DNA of 64,000 nt, taken from positions 247,382-311,381 of the forward strand of contig CADCXA010000014.1 of NCBI GenBank assembly GCA_902806565.1. Direction: 5' to 3'. The notes beneath the pieces are model-generated. The model was given only the letters and a program-made list of their open reading frames with translations. It did no database searches and was not told the DNA's origin. Of this stretch, positions 25,844 through 38,071 are shown one piece after another. This DNA comes from Hypoxylon rubiginosum (lineage: Eukaryota; Ascomycota; Sordariomycetes; Xylariales; Hypoxylaceae). The stretch's first letter is position 1, and every line of letters starts with the position of its first letter. The translations under genes were made by a program, and so were the position numbers.

Positions 25844-26619
25844 AGAGGAGGAAGAGGAGGAGGGCTGATGGTCAGGTGCCCTTCCTCTTGCTAGAGTTGA
25901 ACATGCGTGTAATACAGCATACGGGATTGGGATTTTTGATGATGGAGGTTAACCCCCCGGTACCTAGGTAGTAGGTGGGAATGACGCTGTTCGTTCGGTC
26001 CGCGAAGGGATTTAGAAATGACACCGGAGAATAACCGAAATCACTGCCTTTAGTGCCTTAGCAGCTTAGTGGACCGGTCCCTTACAAAACTTGTACAATT
26101 GCATGCCAAGGCCAGCCCAATAAGCCTCAGTGGGTATCAGTGGGGGGGTATTGCCGTTTTGGCAGAACCGCATCGCCGATCTTTTTGAAAAATTTATGGA
26201 GGGGTAGAGGGGCAGATTGCGCGAGAAGCAGCAAAGTAGCCCCGCGGATCGCTCTTGTTTGACCATGTGGTTGGTGTTTGCCCTGGCATTGGCGTGTATT
26301 TCGCTCATTCGTCTTAAATTTTTTATATCCATAGAATATTGGTGATACTATCTGGTTTTACACCCCCTTTATTTACGTTTTACAGAAGAGACTACAAGGT
26401 GATGAGTGTGAAGAGTGTGCCATCGTTTGCCATCTGACGTCACTCATTTTCTATTTTCTGCAGTTATCCCTCATACCTAACTCAGGGTTTAAGGGGAGTT
26501 AACCATTAACCATTAACCCCTTCTCTCATTTTTCTTCCAGGGACCACAACCCAACAACTACATACACACCACATATCTTCCAAGATCCAATTAGGTAGAT
26601 AGCACCCCAAACAGTAAAT
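25844..26619. other. Intergenic between divergent genes
   Basis: About 775 bases between She9 and the HAD phosphatase, so a likely two-way promoter. It holds one TACCTAGGTA palindrome (25961-25970) and a tandem GTTAACCATTAACCATTAAC-like repeat near 26500-26520. An 88-codon minus-strand frame (26066-26332) has no recognisable product. Confidence 0.5.
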
Positions 26620-27566
26620 ATGGCCCAACAAAACGGATCTCTGCCGGCCCTGCGCACGCAGCCCAAGGCCATCTTCTTCACCGACTTCGACGGCACCATC
26701 ACGCTGCAGGACAGCAACGACTTCATGACGGACAACCTTGGGTTCGGGGTGGAGCTACGGAAGAAGGGGAACCACGACGTGCTGTTCGGCACCCGCCCCT
26801 TTCGCGAGAGCTTCCAGGAGATGATGGACAGCATCAAGACCCCCTACGACCAGTGCATCGCCACCCTGCTCGCCAATGTTCAGCTCGACCCCTGCTTTGC
26901 CGAGTTCTTCAAGTGGACCCGCGAGAACAACGTCCCCGTCGTTGTGTTGAGTGGTGGCATGCAGCCCATCATCCGCGCCCTGCTCGCTCATCTTGTGGGC
27001 GAAGAAGCCGTCCAGCACATGCAGATCGTGAGCAACGACGTGGAGCCCCGCCCCGGTAAGAGCATCAACGAGGAGAACGGCTGGAACATCAAGTTCCACG
27101 ACGATAGGTGAGTTCGCGGCCAATCTTTTATCTTGAGATTCAAAGCAATTGGAGATATATGTCAGTAGCTGTAGGTTGGTAGTCAATAGCTAATATACGT
27201 CTTCCCATCCGCTGAATATAGCCACTTCGGACATGACAAGTCCCTCGAGATCAAGCCTTATTCCGCGCTGCCGAATAGGCCCATCATGTTCTACGCCGGA
27301 GACGGCGTGTCGGACCTGTCTGCGGCGAAGGAGACCGATTTGCTCTTCGCCAAGGCCGGGCGAGGTAAGAGCCCCCCCCTTTTTTTTCGTGCCAAGTTTA
27401 CTATGATTTTTGAAAATGTTCTAACGAATTAGATCTCGTCACGTACTGCGAGAACGAGAAAGTGCCGTTCGTCACCTTCAACGACTTCTCCGATATCCAC
27501 AAGGTGGTCGCCGACGTAGTCGAGGGCAAGATTACTGTCAAGGAGGCTGCTAAGGGAAGACTATAA
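26620..27566 (+). CDS. HAD-superfamily phosphatase (PSP/YNL010W-like)
   Basis: Three exons (26620-27107, 27222-27364, 27433-27566) with introns of 114 and 68 bp give 254 residues. HAD motif I is DFDGTIT (Asp22 and Asp24), motif II is the serine in VVLSGGMQP, and motif IV is GDGVSDLSAAKE; a lysine in HDKSLEIKPY lies just before it. The length and the LQDSNDFMTDNLGFG text match the soluble cytosolic fungal phosphatases related to phosphoserine phosphatase and yeast YNL010W. It hydrolyses a small phosphomonoester through a phospho-aspartate intermediate; the physiological substrate is not settled for this group. All catalytic motifs are intact. Confidence 0.9.
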
Positions 27567-28198
27567 ATTTTTGGCTTCTTAGAATGGCTGGCGTGGTACC
27601 TTGCCTCTAGATTCTAGATTTCTCGGGACATGGTAGTGAGCATTTTTGGCATTTAAGTGTGCAACATAGAGTCTTTTAGACGGACGGGCGAATAGAGAGA
27701 TAGAAAGGAAATTCAATTAATACTAGGAATCTAGAGTTCCTTTCCAAAATTCGAGATGTTATTGATGTCGGTTTATGTGATAGTCGGATGATCTTGTTTG
27801 GGTGGATATAGGATTGTAGAACATCTCAAATTGTGAGTACAAGGAGCTTAAACGGAATTGGCTATTAGGCTGCTTCTTTTTACCCATCTTGAAAACCCCG
27901 ATAGGGGGTTTCAGGGAGAAAAATAAAAAAGGGGGCTAAAAAGGACAAGACATGTTGTACATCATTATAATCATAAAGACAGCAACTCTAACTCATAGAA
28001 GTTTTACTTATTGTATTTCATCCAATATGTCTCTAGGTACATGAAGTACACTAATCTGATCTGTAGAACAATAACTCTAGTAAAGAATGACACGCAAGTT
28101 CTTTAGAAGGGGCGTTCATAGCCGCCTACCCGCTAAATGCAATCTGCCGGCCCCTTTTCATTCCATATCCAACATTCAGTCATTATAGCATTTCAAGA
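27567..28198. other. Intergenic between convergent genes
   Basis: About 630 bases of AT-leaning sequence between two gene 3' ends. No gene or RNA recognised. Confidence 0.5.
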
Positions 28199-29764
28199 TC
28201 ACTCTGTTCTCTTCCTAACACTCGGTATTCCGAACCAGCACGCTAGCATCCCGGCAAATAGAGCGATGGCGATGGGATGAAGGACAAAGGTGCCAGCGAC
28301 TTGAGCCAGGATACCGGTGGTGAAGGGCGCGATGGCCCCGCCGGAGCTGCCGAAGGCGCTGATGATGCCCATGCCGCTGACCTGCTCGCTGCGGGAGAGG
28401 TTGCGCGTGAAGACGACGGCGGCGCAGGGGTACACGGGTCCCAGCAGCAGACCGACGATGGCGAGGGACACGGCCTCGCCGATGATATTGGGCACGAGCC
28501 AGACGAGCAGCTGGAAGACGGCGGCGCCGACGACGAGGATGTAGACGAACCGCTTCTCGCCGACCTTGGCGCCGACGGGCGAGAGCGCGAACCGGCCCAG
28601 CGTGATGCCTGCCCAGAAGCCCGCCGTCACGTAGCCGACCGACGAGGGGTCGCCGTTGCGCGTGGCGATCAGGAACGAGATGACCCAGCCCGAGATGGAG
28701 ACCTCGGCACCCTGGTAGGCGAAGATGAAGACGGCGCCCAGGATCACGACCCGCGACTTGAAGGCGATGAGCATGGCGCCCACGTGGTCGATGCCGCGCG
28801 ATATGGTCTCGGACAGGGCGTTGTTGGACTCATCCCCCTCGCCGGCGCGGCTGCTGAGCTCCTTCTCGTAGCCCCAGAAGGACCAGGTCGAGAAGCCGAA
28901 GTTCCACAGGACGAAGCCGAGCGTCAGCAGGTAGTAGCGGCTCCAGAGGGCGCCGGAAGACACGATGGAGGTGGCGACGATGGGGCCGACGGTGCCGCCG
29001 ACGCCGTAGCTGCCGTGCATGGCGCCCAGCATGGTGGTGCCGTTCTGGAGGTTGGCGCAGAAGACGTTGCCGATGGCGAGCTGGACGGCGAACCCGAAGC
29101 CGATGAAGAAGTAGGCGACGGCGACGACGGGGAACGGCGCCGCGCAGATCAGCGGCAGGAACCCGACCACCATGCAGATCTGCGTCAGCGCGAGGGCCTT
29201 GGCCCGCCCGAACCGGTGCCGGATCTGGTCGACGAACGGCGCCGCCATGATGAAGCCGAGCGCGTTGCCGATGAAGATGAGGGACACGACGGCGTATCCG
29301 ATATTGTAATGGCTAATGAATGCACGTCGATCAGTCTACGTTGCGCTAAAGGATATTGAGTATCCCTAAGGAGATTATACTCACGCCTCCATGTAAGGAA
29401 TGAGAGCACCGGGAGCCGAATCGGTCAACCCGCCTAGGAAGTTCTGGAAGCAACAAGCCGCCAGCCGGAACTTGTTCTTGGGCGGATCATTGAGAGACGG
29501 AAGGACCTCGACGGCGTCGGCCGGCTCCGCTGGCGTTCCCGGGACGCTCATCTCGAGGTCTCTCTCCTCGCGAGGAGTGGTGGCAGAGGATGGACTAGAG
29601 TCATTGCGAGAGAAGCGAAGAGGCTCTAATTCAATCGGGTCTTGCTGCGGAACAGCGGGATACGTCCTGGACTTTACTCGCTGAGGGGGCTCTGGGAAGG
29701 GATGTTCATGGGCGTGCGAGTTGGACTCGACTTGGATGAGTGTTCCGAACAGCGACGATTCCAT
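28199..29764 (-). CDS. MFS transporter, fucose-permease-like
   Basis: Two exons on the minus strand (29764-29385, then 29312-28199) with a 72-bp GTGAGT...TTAG intron give 497 residues. A hydrophilic N-terminal tail of about 100 residues is followed by twelve hydrophobic segments, starting KFRLAACCFQNFLGGLTDSAPGALIPYMEAHYNIGYAVVSLIFIGNALGFIMAAPFVDQIRHRFGRAK. The asymmetric first half, the motif-A-like RHRFGRAK and the GxxxGPxV segment (GSYGVGGTVGPIVATSIV) are like fungal relatives of the FHS/fucose-permease branch (compare yeast Bsc6). A sugar or related small molecule is the likely cargo, but this cannot be told from sequence. The exon 2 region is notably GC-rich, like the neighbouring housekeeping genes. 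Confidence 0.87.
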
Positions 29765-31257
29765 TTTTGAAACAATTACCTCATTTCCTAAAGAGAAATA
29801 TCACGATTATAAGGCAAAATAAGACACAAAAACCGATGAGGGACGGGAAGGAAGGCAGTTTAGGTTATAAAATTTGGGTGTAAAAGGGCCGAAAGAGACT
29901 AGGGGGAGGGGAGGGCCTGGGAGCTTGGGTTTTCTTAAATATGGGTGGTGGGCGTACCAGCAGACCAACATTACACAAAATTCAGGTTATATGACGCTCA
30001 AGATATACTTATTTACCAAAATGACGCTCGAGAGTGCAGTTCACGATTGTATCGGTGTGTGCTGACCCCAGAGGGCGGGCCAACCGCCTGCGGAGCGGAG
30101 CCTCCCCATTCGTCGTGAGCGACTCTCCAGGGAGAGGTAAGGATCTTATCTACCAATCATAGCGATTCATAATCAATAAGAAAATATCTTTTCATCACTT
30201 ATCACCTCCCCCACCGCGATGACCGGAGACTAGCTCGTCTTCGTGAAGGGTGAGGGAGGGTTAAAAGAGGGTTTGTAATCGAAGAGCGGGGGGTGGCCTA
30301 GCACAAAGAGACTAAAAGGTCTACCGTTGTGCCGTTCGGCTGCTTAACCGTTCCTAAGCTCGTGAAAGGGGGAGCTCTGTGCGGTGAGTTACGGCACTGA
30401 TTGGGCGAGATCGTGAACAGGTATGCGGGTTACGCATGGTTCGGACATGCAGGGCTGAGAGGCTACATGCAGTAGCGGCTCGGCTTGGGAGTTGTTCTTT
30501 GGCGGAGTCCCCAGAAGTTGAAGATGCGACGGGTGTGTGGAGCCAGTCGGCCTAGCTTATCCAATTATGGAAGCTCCGCCGGCTCAATAACGGTTCAACA
30601 TCGACTCCGGATAATCAACGGCTGAGTTATCTGACAGGTCGACTGACTATCCGCCCCCAACGTCACGGTTACCTTTTCACGAGGGACGATTACAACTCGT
30701 ATTGTGCCCAATGTCACCGACTAGATTATCTAGGTTCTACAAGGACCAGCTTTTATGTTACGTATACCTTCACGAGGTAACTTTACCTACACTAATATAC
30801 TGAAGCTCAAAAGTATGATACGCCTTACGAATTGGGTAGTATTTACTTCTTCTCCCTCGAAGCCCCTTTCTATATACGAGCAGCAAATGCCACTTCATAT
30901 GGGACACGGCCTGGAACACCGATATTTCTGAAATCCTTGCGAACACGAAAATACCATGGATACGTGGTGCCTGTCAGGACTTAGGTCTTGTCACACAAAC
31001 CTAGCCCTTACTATCTAGGAGGTATCGGGTGCTTGTACCACCAGGGGTATCGGAGGCGAAGTTCCCTTGCCTGATAGGCTTCTTTGTCTGTCATTCTTGT
31101 ATATACGAAGGCGCTCGTAGCTGTTAGGTTTATAGCTCCTCGTGCAACAACGTCTTAGTTACCCTCATCGCTTGGACGGTCTCGTGACAGTGCCGCTGTA
31201 CAGCTGTCCCTGAATGGATTCGAACACCCATGGAGCTCGAGTGGTTCGAAGACAGCA
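29765..31257. other. Intergenic, no gene supported
   Basis: About 1.5 kb. It includes a GC-richer patch near 30060-30130 with an imperfect inverted repeat (GGGCGGGCC / GGCGGAG-like text). A short frame just upstream of 31258 (MELEWFEDSIA, then a stop) may belong to the DUF3433-like relic that follows. Nothing else recognised. Confidence 0.45.
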
Positions 31258-32371
31258 TTGCCTGAATGTACCTTAAACGTTACTACAGACACGCAAGCAA
31301 TCCGAGCCCGGTTAGAATGCTTCCCTCACGACCACTTGGATCTTTCAGATTCCAAAAATTGGCATACCGAATGGGACTTAACCAACTCGACGAAATGGAC
31401 ACAAGGTCTCAGCCCAATTGCCTTAGACCACGGGTTCGAGCTTAAAATGCCTACGATAGCCTCTAAGTTGACCCTCTACCTGAATGACTGCGGAAACTAC
31501 ACGTCAATTTTTGTGAATAGAAAGAGGCTACAATACTGCCAAAACATAATAAACGGAGAGCCATGTCCAGGCTCGGTGGTCCTATTAAGTGCCGCCGACC
31601 AGCTTAGGGGTATTGCGAGAATTTTGGTAGGTCCGGATGAAGAACACGCCTCCGAACTTGAAAACATAGAGGACCAAACCTTCAATATTCGGCAGCTAGG
31701 TCTTAATCTTGACTTAATGGTCTATTCTATGTTGTCGTTGGTAAAACTTCGATCATGAAGCGTTGCTAGACTTTGAGAAGTTGAGGGAGGCTGTTCAGCG
31801 TAAATTTTCAGTTTTGTTCCAAAATTTTGCCGATAGCAACGTCTCACTAGATATAGGTGGACACGTTTATCAAGCCCCCTATGAAAAGCTCCCGGACTAC
31901 CTGGATAGTGCCGTCAACGAGACAGCAGGAGCCGCCCCGCCAACGCCTACCAATGTGAATATTGCCTTGCACATGTCACAGTCTGTGGAATTGCTACGGA
32001 TGTTCGAATCAGCTGTCTGGATCTGTATGAGCATTCTGGTATATTTTATGACAAGTTCCTTCACGCTCGCTCTTGCATCTCGAAGATGGGCTGCGTTGAT
32101 CCGCCAAAGAATCAACAGCATAGCTGACGTAGCAGTCCTGGCGGCCGGAAGCGAGCGGCTTTTAAACTTAGTTAAAGATAAATCCTCTAAAGAGTTGAAA
32201 GATGATTCCACGGCTAAATCCGTGCTGGGTTGGTTCGTAGATGCAGACGTCGTTGGACAATGGGGTATTGAGCTTGTGAGCCAGGGACAAGAAATGAGGA
32301 ATGTATCCGAAGGTGACACGTTACTCCCGGAAGCCGCTAATACCCTCGGTGTTGAGACTCTTCATGGATGA
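31258..32371 (+). pseudogene. DUF3433-like membrane protein, 3' remnant
   Basis: The two blocks lie in different frames. Block 1 (31258-31758) contains RLECFPHDHLDLSDSKNWHTEWDLTNSTKW, a phrase I associate with the extracellular part of large fungal DUF3433 membrane proteins. Block 2 (about 31745-32371) continues with LLDFEKLREAVQRKFSVLFQNFAD, a membrane helix (VWICMSILVYFMTSSFTLALAS) and a cytosolic tail to a stop. The frame change lies near 31743. Family members are usually over 1000 residues with several N-terminal helices; none are found upstream, so this is a truncated and frameshifted remnant. Confidence is good for pseudogene status and moderate for the family. Confidence 0.65.
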
Positions 32372-33374
32372 AACTGGGACGGAAAGGGGGTTTTATGGCT
32401 ATCAAGTTCGAATGATAATATCCTACACTAATTTCACTACGAAGAAACCAATATTTCGGAGGAAAATATGCGTGTACGTTCAGATAGCTAAGCCAGTGCT
32501 AATGGGGCCTAAAACTACATGTAATAGGGAGTAGAATAACCTTAACAATGGCGATAATATCAAATGGGTCTTTGCTAACTACCGCTACTATCTCCTCATC
32601 CTCGCCCTATCCCTAAGCCTGCAATTCTCTGGGTACCTAGGTAGACACGATATGTTCTAGCGGTACCTGTGAATTATATACGGAGCCCAATTGAGACTTG
32701 AACTTCGAGTACAGACGCCAACTGCGGTTCAGTATGGGTTTCAGCAAATTCAGCCTTTGTGTCTCTCTTGCCTAGCACCGCGTTGCTTTTTGAATAGACT
32801 TCAACTACTCGATGAAGAGAACACGATCCCGCTCGCCTCCGCCAAGGTATTCTACATCTAGCTAGAAGGATTTGACGCAAGATATGCCCGAATCTTAGCT
32901 GTAAGCAATTGCTGACAAGAACCGGGATTAAGTAGGGGTAAATCCTCACGTCGCAGCCCTCCATACTCTAACAGCGTCAGCAAATGGCACGTTTGCTTAT
33001 AAGAAATAATAAGAAGGGAGCTATTTCAAAAAGGTTGCCGCTTCCTTTAGGCAGCTCACTAGTGTCAGAGGCGGCCCGTACCGAGATCCAATTTGATAGG
33101 AATGCGTCCATACTATTTTCGCTATGAAATAAAGGGTCTGACGCTGCTGAACTTATCGTGATATCCAACGGTGGTTGACCATTCATAAGGTGGTATTCTA
33201 GAGATAGGAAGCTCAATAGCCCTCTTAATTTTTGTTAAGAAGTAGGTGGATGATGTGTAGTTAGTCCTAATTATATTGAGACGTACGTAGCCTGTATGAT
33301 ACTTGTACAAGGTGGGTAAATTATCGTCTTCCCTGACGCCAATTATATCCCTTTTAATAACCGTACCCTATGCA
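32372..33374. other. Intergenic, no gene supported
   Basis: About 1 kb with one TACCTAGGTA palindrome (32634-32643). Minus-strand frames at 32674-32964 and 32977-33216 look protein-like in patches but start without ATG or have no recognisable product; they could be old gene fragments. Confidence 0.4.
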
Positions 33375-34797
33375 CTATACAGCATTGAACCATGTCTTCA
33401 TCGACGCATCGTTCGTATTATCCAGCGACCTGTCAGAGCTCCTCTCAATCTCTACCGTGCGTTCTACCATGATCCCTGGTCCATGACTCGGGGGACTGTA
33501 GCGGCCTGTGTTTGCTGCTTTATCTTCCGGCCGCATAATCTCTTCCTCGCTCTCTGAACCCATCCGGGTCACGCCGATCTGTGTGAGACTGTAAGGGTCG
33601 TTCGGCTTCCTGCTGTCGGAATGTATGTGGAGCCCCGAGCCGAGCTCAACGCCGTGGCTTCCGCTGTTATTGTATCGGTCGTTCGTGTTGCGGGACTTAT
33701 CCGTTGCGTAGCCGATGTTGACCCAGAACTTGCGCTTGAACATAGGTGTAATAAGAGGCAGTTGGCCGACCACTATTCCTACGAAATCTTCCCTAACTGA
33801 CCAAGATGCGGAGATTCCTGCGTCTTTCAACTAATCATAGCTGTTAACGGATAGCTGGGTATGTGGGAAATGCGCAAGAACGTACGTGGAACACTAGAAC
33901 GAATCGGAGGATTGCGGCAAACATGCAGAAGAATCCAAGACTGAATATAAAAATAAGTCCCGCCTTCTGAAGACGATTTGTATGTACGTTGATGATAACC
34001 TATGCCGAGATTAGCTGTGTCGAACAAGTATTGATCAATATGAAATGAAGATAAATACCGGGGCGGGGATAAGCATGATGCAAGTGTCCGTGAGTAGATT
34101 GAACGTCAAAATAACGACGAAGAAGACTATGTTCTGCGGTACGCATTGGGCTGTTCGTAGCGGCAATATTAGTCAATGGCATTGAGTATAGCGGGAGGAG
34201 TAGAACATACGTCCTGGATCAGGCCAAACCTGCCATAGAGCATGAAAGGGGCGGCAGTATAGACTGAGTGTGAAGATGATCACGATAGCGGAGCATATCA
34301 CAAGTGCCATAGCTGGCTTGATGAACTTCTCGACCCATAAGCCTCGAACAACGCGCTGGTAGAAGCAAAGCATGTTGAATTTTAGCGTCCAGAGGATGAT
34401 AAAGTAACCCGAAAGGCCGAATAGAAACATCTGGGAGCCGTATTCCCAATCGTCGTATCTTTCGGGCGGCATGTTCTTTCGGTCTTCGTATGTTAACTGG
34501 GATGTGTGTCGACCTTCGCAAACGGCGACGAAGACTTGGCCAATGGCGGGCGCTGCCGTCCACATGCACTTAGAAACGGATTGTTAGCTGGATGGAGGGA
34601 GGGCAATTGGTTCGGCACTAATATCGCGGCTCTCTTATTTAACTTACGGCGACGGCAATGACGATATAGTCATCGAGCTGATAGCCTCTAACACCAACCA
34701 ACTTGGTGCGACAATAGACGCGGGCGGCAATCGCCAGCATCCCCACGAAGTAGAGAATCCATATCTCCACGACGTTGCCAATGAATCGCGGATCCAT
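33375..34797 (-). CDS. Fungal rhodopsin-domain integral membrane protein
   Basis: Five exons on the minus strand (34797-34648, 34568-34211, 34150-34059, 33999-33886, 33830-33375) with GT-AG introns of 55-79 bp give 389 residues; phases agree at every junction. It has seven hydrophobic segments, starting IWILYFVGMLAIAARVYCRTKLVGVRGYQLDDYIVIAVA. The Gly-Tyr-x-x-Asp-Asp-Tyr motif after helix 1, the FKFNMLCFYQRV-like helix 3 text (LKFNMLCFYQRVV) and CVPQN before a DTCIMLIPAPVI helix are typical of the fungal 'rhodopsin domain' (PTH11-related) family. The last exon is a Ser/Asp-rich cytosolic tail of about 150 residues. These are plasma-membrane proteins thought to act as receptors; ligand and signalling partner are unknown. 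It is transcribed away from the nitrilase gene. Confidence 0.85.
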
Positions 34798-36366
34798 GGC
34801 GGCAGTAAGGGACGAGAAGCAAGTTTTGCAGGCGGCTCTACGGGTATGGTGGGTAGCGCGGAAGTAGCCTCAGTTTAATAAACCGGCACTGAGAGCTGAG
34901 TTGAGCGACGAGCATACCACTCATATGCCTCAGAGCCTGCTGCAGTCGAGCAAGGTGAGCCCACACGCATAAAACCCCACATATGATCGATCACCCCATG
35001 GATAGGTACCTACGTAAGTAATCCTTGCATAGGATTTCCAGACTATAGAGTATGGGGACGAGAACGATCTTAGGCCTTATGAAGGAGTAAAGAAAAGGAG
35101 GCCGCAAGACAGGCTATCGATCGGTTCTCGGATGTCGACCCCTGAGACAATGTCCATTCGATTCTCGTTTCACGCACACGAACATGATTTTAATGGCGTG
35201 AAAATAGTATTGCTTATTTGTATGTAAGTAATAGGAGGAGAAAAATCAGATTTGAGATGCAAATTTGCTATACGCAAGTAAGATAGACTTGGCGGCTGTC
35301 GTCAGACTAAAATGCAACGTCGGTGCATAAAACCCTGACACGTTTGATCCTCTTACCACGAGATTTCGCTTTACCAAGCCGGCCTGTAAAGGAACCTGAT
35401 AAGAGATCGTCGATTTAGTCAACGAGTTGCCTGTTATAGAACGAAGGATTTGAATATCTGTATGTGTCTCCTTGGCAGCTTGAGAACCGAGGTGATGGAC
35501 AGATATTTGTTATGATCCGAATATTTACGGACTAGTGAAGGAAGGACGGCACGGTAATGAAATAGGCGAAGCGTACCTAGTATATCGTGCTATGCACGCT
35601 ATTAAAGGGCCTTTTCCCACATTACAATCCTTCTCTACTCGATTTGATCGAATTGATACCTATAGTTACACTACTCCCACATGGCTGCCATGGATAAGGG
35701 GGGAGGAGTGAGGGTCAAGCAATTTTCAGGGGGCCGCTGCAGGGGTAACGTAATAAGCACAATAAATACAAGTTCTCCCTATGACATTAATCCGATTAGC
35801 AACGCTGATTTCGATACGTGATAATCGCATAATGAGTATACAAAATGTCATGATAATTTTCTGACCCAACATTTCAACCTTCTTCCTTTTCATAGCCCTC
35901 AGACAGTTAGTTGGGTAGCACTAAATTTTACAACAGCTAGGACATCGTATTTCCGAGAGCGCGCCAGCCACTTCCCATATATTCCATACAAAGCTTGTAG
36001 CAGTGCGAAATTCACTGACCATCTCAGCCAATGCGAGATAGCCAAGCTGCGGCCCAGTCTAGGCCTGAAGTCTCCAACATGTGTTGGATGAGGGATCCGT
36101 TGGATCTAGTACCACCGCCATGGGACCATAGCTTAGCTTGTGACAGGGTAGCTTCCAATAAGGGCGTGTGTATCTCGAATGTAGCCCCCCTTTCAACCCA
36201 CCCATTCGTGCTGCAGTGTACAGTTCGAATGCATAAAAGGATGAGCATAGCTTCGTGCCTCAAATCGGTCAAACGAGTGTAACCCTCTTTTCTCTAAAAC
36301 CCCAATTCACCTCCTCGGAGTACCAAGTTGCAAGTTACTACACTCATTCCTTCTGTCAAAATCATC
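34798..36366. other. Intergenic between divergent genes
   Basis: About 1.57 kb separating the rhodopsin-domain gene from the nitrilase, so it contains both promoters. No gene recognised. The overlapping frames at 36024-36282 on both strands have no recognisable product. Confidence 0.5.
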
Positions 36367-37454
36367 ATGGCCTCTATCCGAGTTGCCGTCACCCAGGCCG
36401 AGCCGATTTGGCTCGACCTCGCGGGGTCTGTCAAAAAGGCTATTGAGCTCATCGAGGAGGCTGCAAAGGGCGGCGCTAGGATTGTCGCCTTCGCAGAGGC
36501 CTGGCTGCCCGGGTATCCAGCGTGGATATGGTTCGTACTCAATTCTACTTTTAACATCGCTGCGTAGAGCCTTACTGACATGCGTCTTGCCGCGATAGGG
36601 CACGCCCGGTCGACCCTGAGCTCCAGACCAGATACATCTACAACTCGCTCGCCATAGAGTCGGACGAGATGGAGCAGATCAAGGCGGCCGCTAAGAAGCA
36701 CTCCATTGCCGTCGTCCTTGGGTTTTCAGAGCGGAGCCCTTCCAACAGCGTCTACATTGCGCAGGCCATTATCTCGCCGCAGGGTGAGCTGGCTCTACAC
36801 AGGCGCAAGGTCAAGCCCACTCACATGGAACGCACCATCTTCGGCGACGGTTCCGGGCGCGACCTGACAAACGTAGCTGAGCTCGACTTCGGCGCCCCCT
36901 TGGGTAAGCTCAAGGTCGGAGTCTTGGCCTGTTGGGAGCACACGCAGCCGCTTCTCAAGTACCACAGCATCACGCAAGGGGAGGTGATTCACATCTCGAT
37001 GTGGCCGCCGATAGACCCTTTCCCCGGTGTCACGCACCAGGGCCTTTGGAGTATGACGGCCGACGGGTGTCAGGGTCTATCACAAGTCTACGCCGTTGAA
37101 AGCACCACTTACGTGCTGCACTCTACCGCTGTGTGCACTCAAAAGGGAATTGACACCTACAAGTCTCAGAACGGACTTTCTTGCAACCATCCTGGTGGCG
37201 GTCACAGTTGCATCATTGGCCCAGACGGGAGACGCCTGACGCCGCCGGTTGGCGACGGTAAGGCCGATACCGAAGGCATCGTGTATGGAGATCTGGATCT
37301 TACTCAGATCGTAGCGACTCGGGGTTGGCTAGACACGGTTGGTCACTACAGCAGACCTGACCTTCTGTGGCTAGGTGTAGATAAACAGCAGAAGGAGGTC
37401 GTTATTCCCAAAGCCTTCGCGAAGCAGCCGGAGCCAGAACAGGAGGCCGCGTGA
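36367..37454 (+). CDS. Nitrilase (carbon-nitrogen hydrolase family)
   Basis: Two exons (36367-36530 and 36599-37454) with a 68-bp intron give 339 residues. The catalytic triad of the nitrilase superfamily is present: Glu44 in [11 protein letters not shown], Lys in HRRKVKPT (about 125), and Cys166 in GVLACWEH. The WLPGYPAW and [27 protein letters not shown] text places it in the nitrilase/cyanide hydratase branch, closer to aromatic and arylaliphatic nitrilases than to classical cyanide hydratases by the look of the Cys region. It would turn a nitrile into its carboxylic acid and ammonia in the cytosol. Position next to a DMATS gene suggests, but does not prove, an indolic or aromatic nitrile substrate. 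The frame is intact. Confidence 0.92.
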
Positions 37455-38071
37455 GGGAGCATGGAGGAATAGGGGAAATTACCATTATGTAAATTAGCTT
37501 AGTAAATCAATAGAGGGATTGATCATTCCGCCATCCAAAATGTCTCGCATCCCGGCAGTATACGCCGCAGTAGGACTAATGGTCTAAACAGGTGGCCCCT
37601 GCCGGTATCCGGACGGTTATTACTACAGATCTTTCAGCCTAGAGCATCCTTCGTATATCACCTGAAGATCGATGGATTGGCTGACGTTATAGGAAAGTAC
37701 GAAACATATTGGGGGTATGTAACAGTCATCGAGACCAAGAAAGACCAAGAACAGAAATAAGCACGCCAACCAACCATGAGCGGGTATGCTTCCTGCTCTT
37801 ACGCAAAAGAATGGCCCTGGCTTGTCTAAGTGCTTAGCCCAAGCGATCTCACTAATCTACACGGAATTTTAAGTAGTTTTGCGTGTAACCCTTTGACGTA
37901 ACCATTCTATTGGTCTGTCCTCGTAGGCAACCACCCGTTCGGGATTCGACATCCGACTTGTAACATGCCCGGTAGAAAAGACACTCTTATATAAAATGGA
38001 GTACCTTAAGACCAGCGGCTTGCTCTACCCAGAATATCGGTATCATAGCATTCTACACATTCCGAATCACA
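37455..38071. other. Intergenic, upstream of the prenyltransferase
   Basis: About 620 bases with no gene. A good TATA box candidate lies at 37988-37996. Confidence 0.5.
37988..37996 (+). promoter_or_regulatory. Candidate TATA box of the DMATS gene
   Basis: TATATAAAA lies 76 bases before the start codon at 38072, a usual distance for a strongly regulated fungal gene with a short leader. Call rests on sequence and position only. Confidence 0.45.

Noticed and set aside
28277..29359. A 360-codon open frame on the plus strand
   Set aside because: It is the antisense shadow of the GC-rich MFS transporter gene; its composition (Asp, Glu, Gly, His-rich without pattern) is that of a reverse-strand reading.
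31195..31250. GGATTCGAAC as a tRNA B-box
   Set aside because: Only about three or four base pairs form around it; no cloverleaf can be drawn.
32977..33216. Minus-strand frame of about 79 codons with protein-like text
   Set aside because: It has no ATG at its start, no recognised family and no splice signals leading to more exons; it may be a fragment but cannot be supported as a gene.
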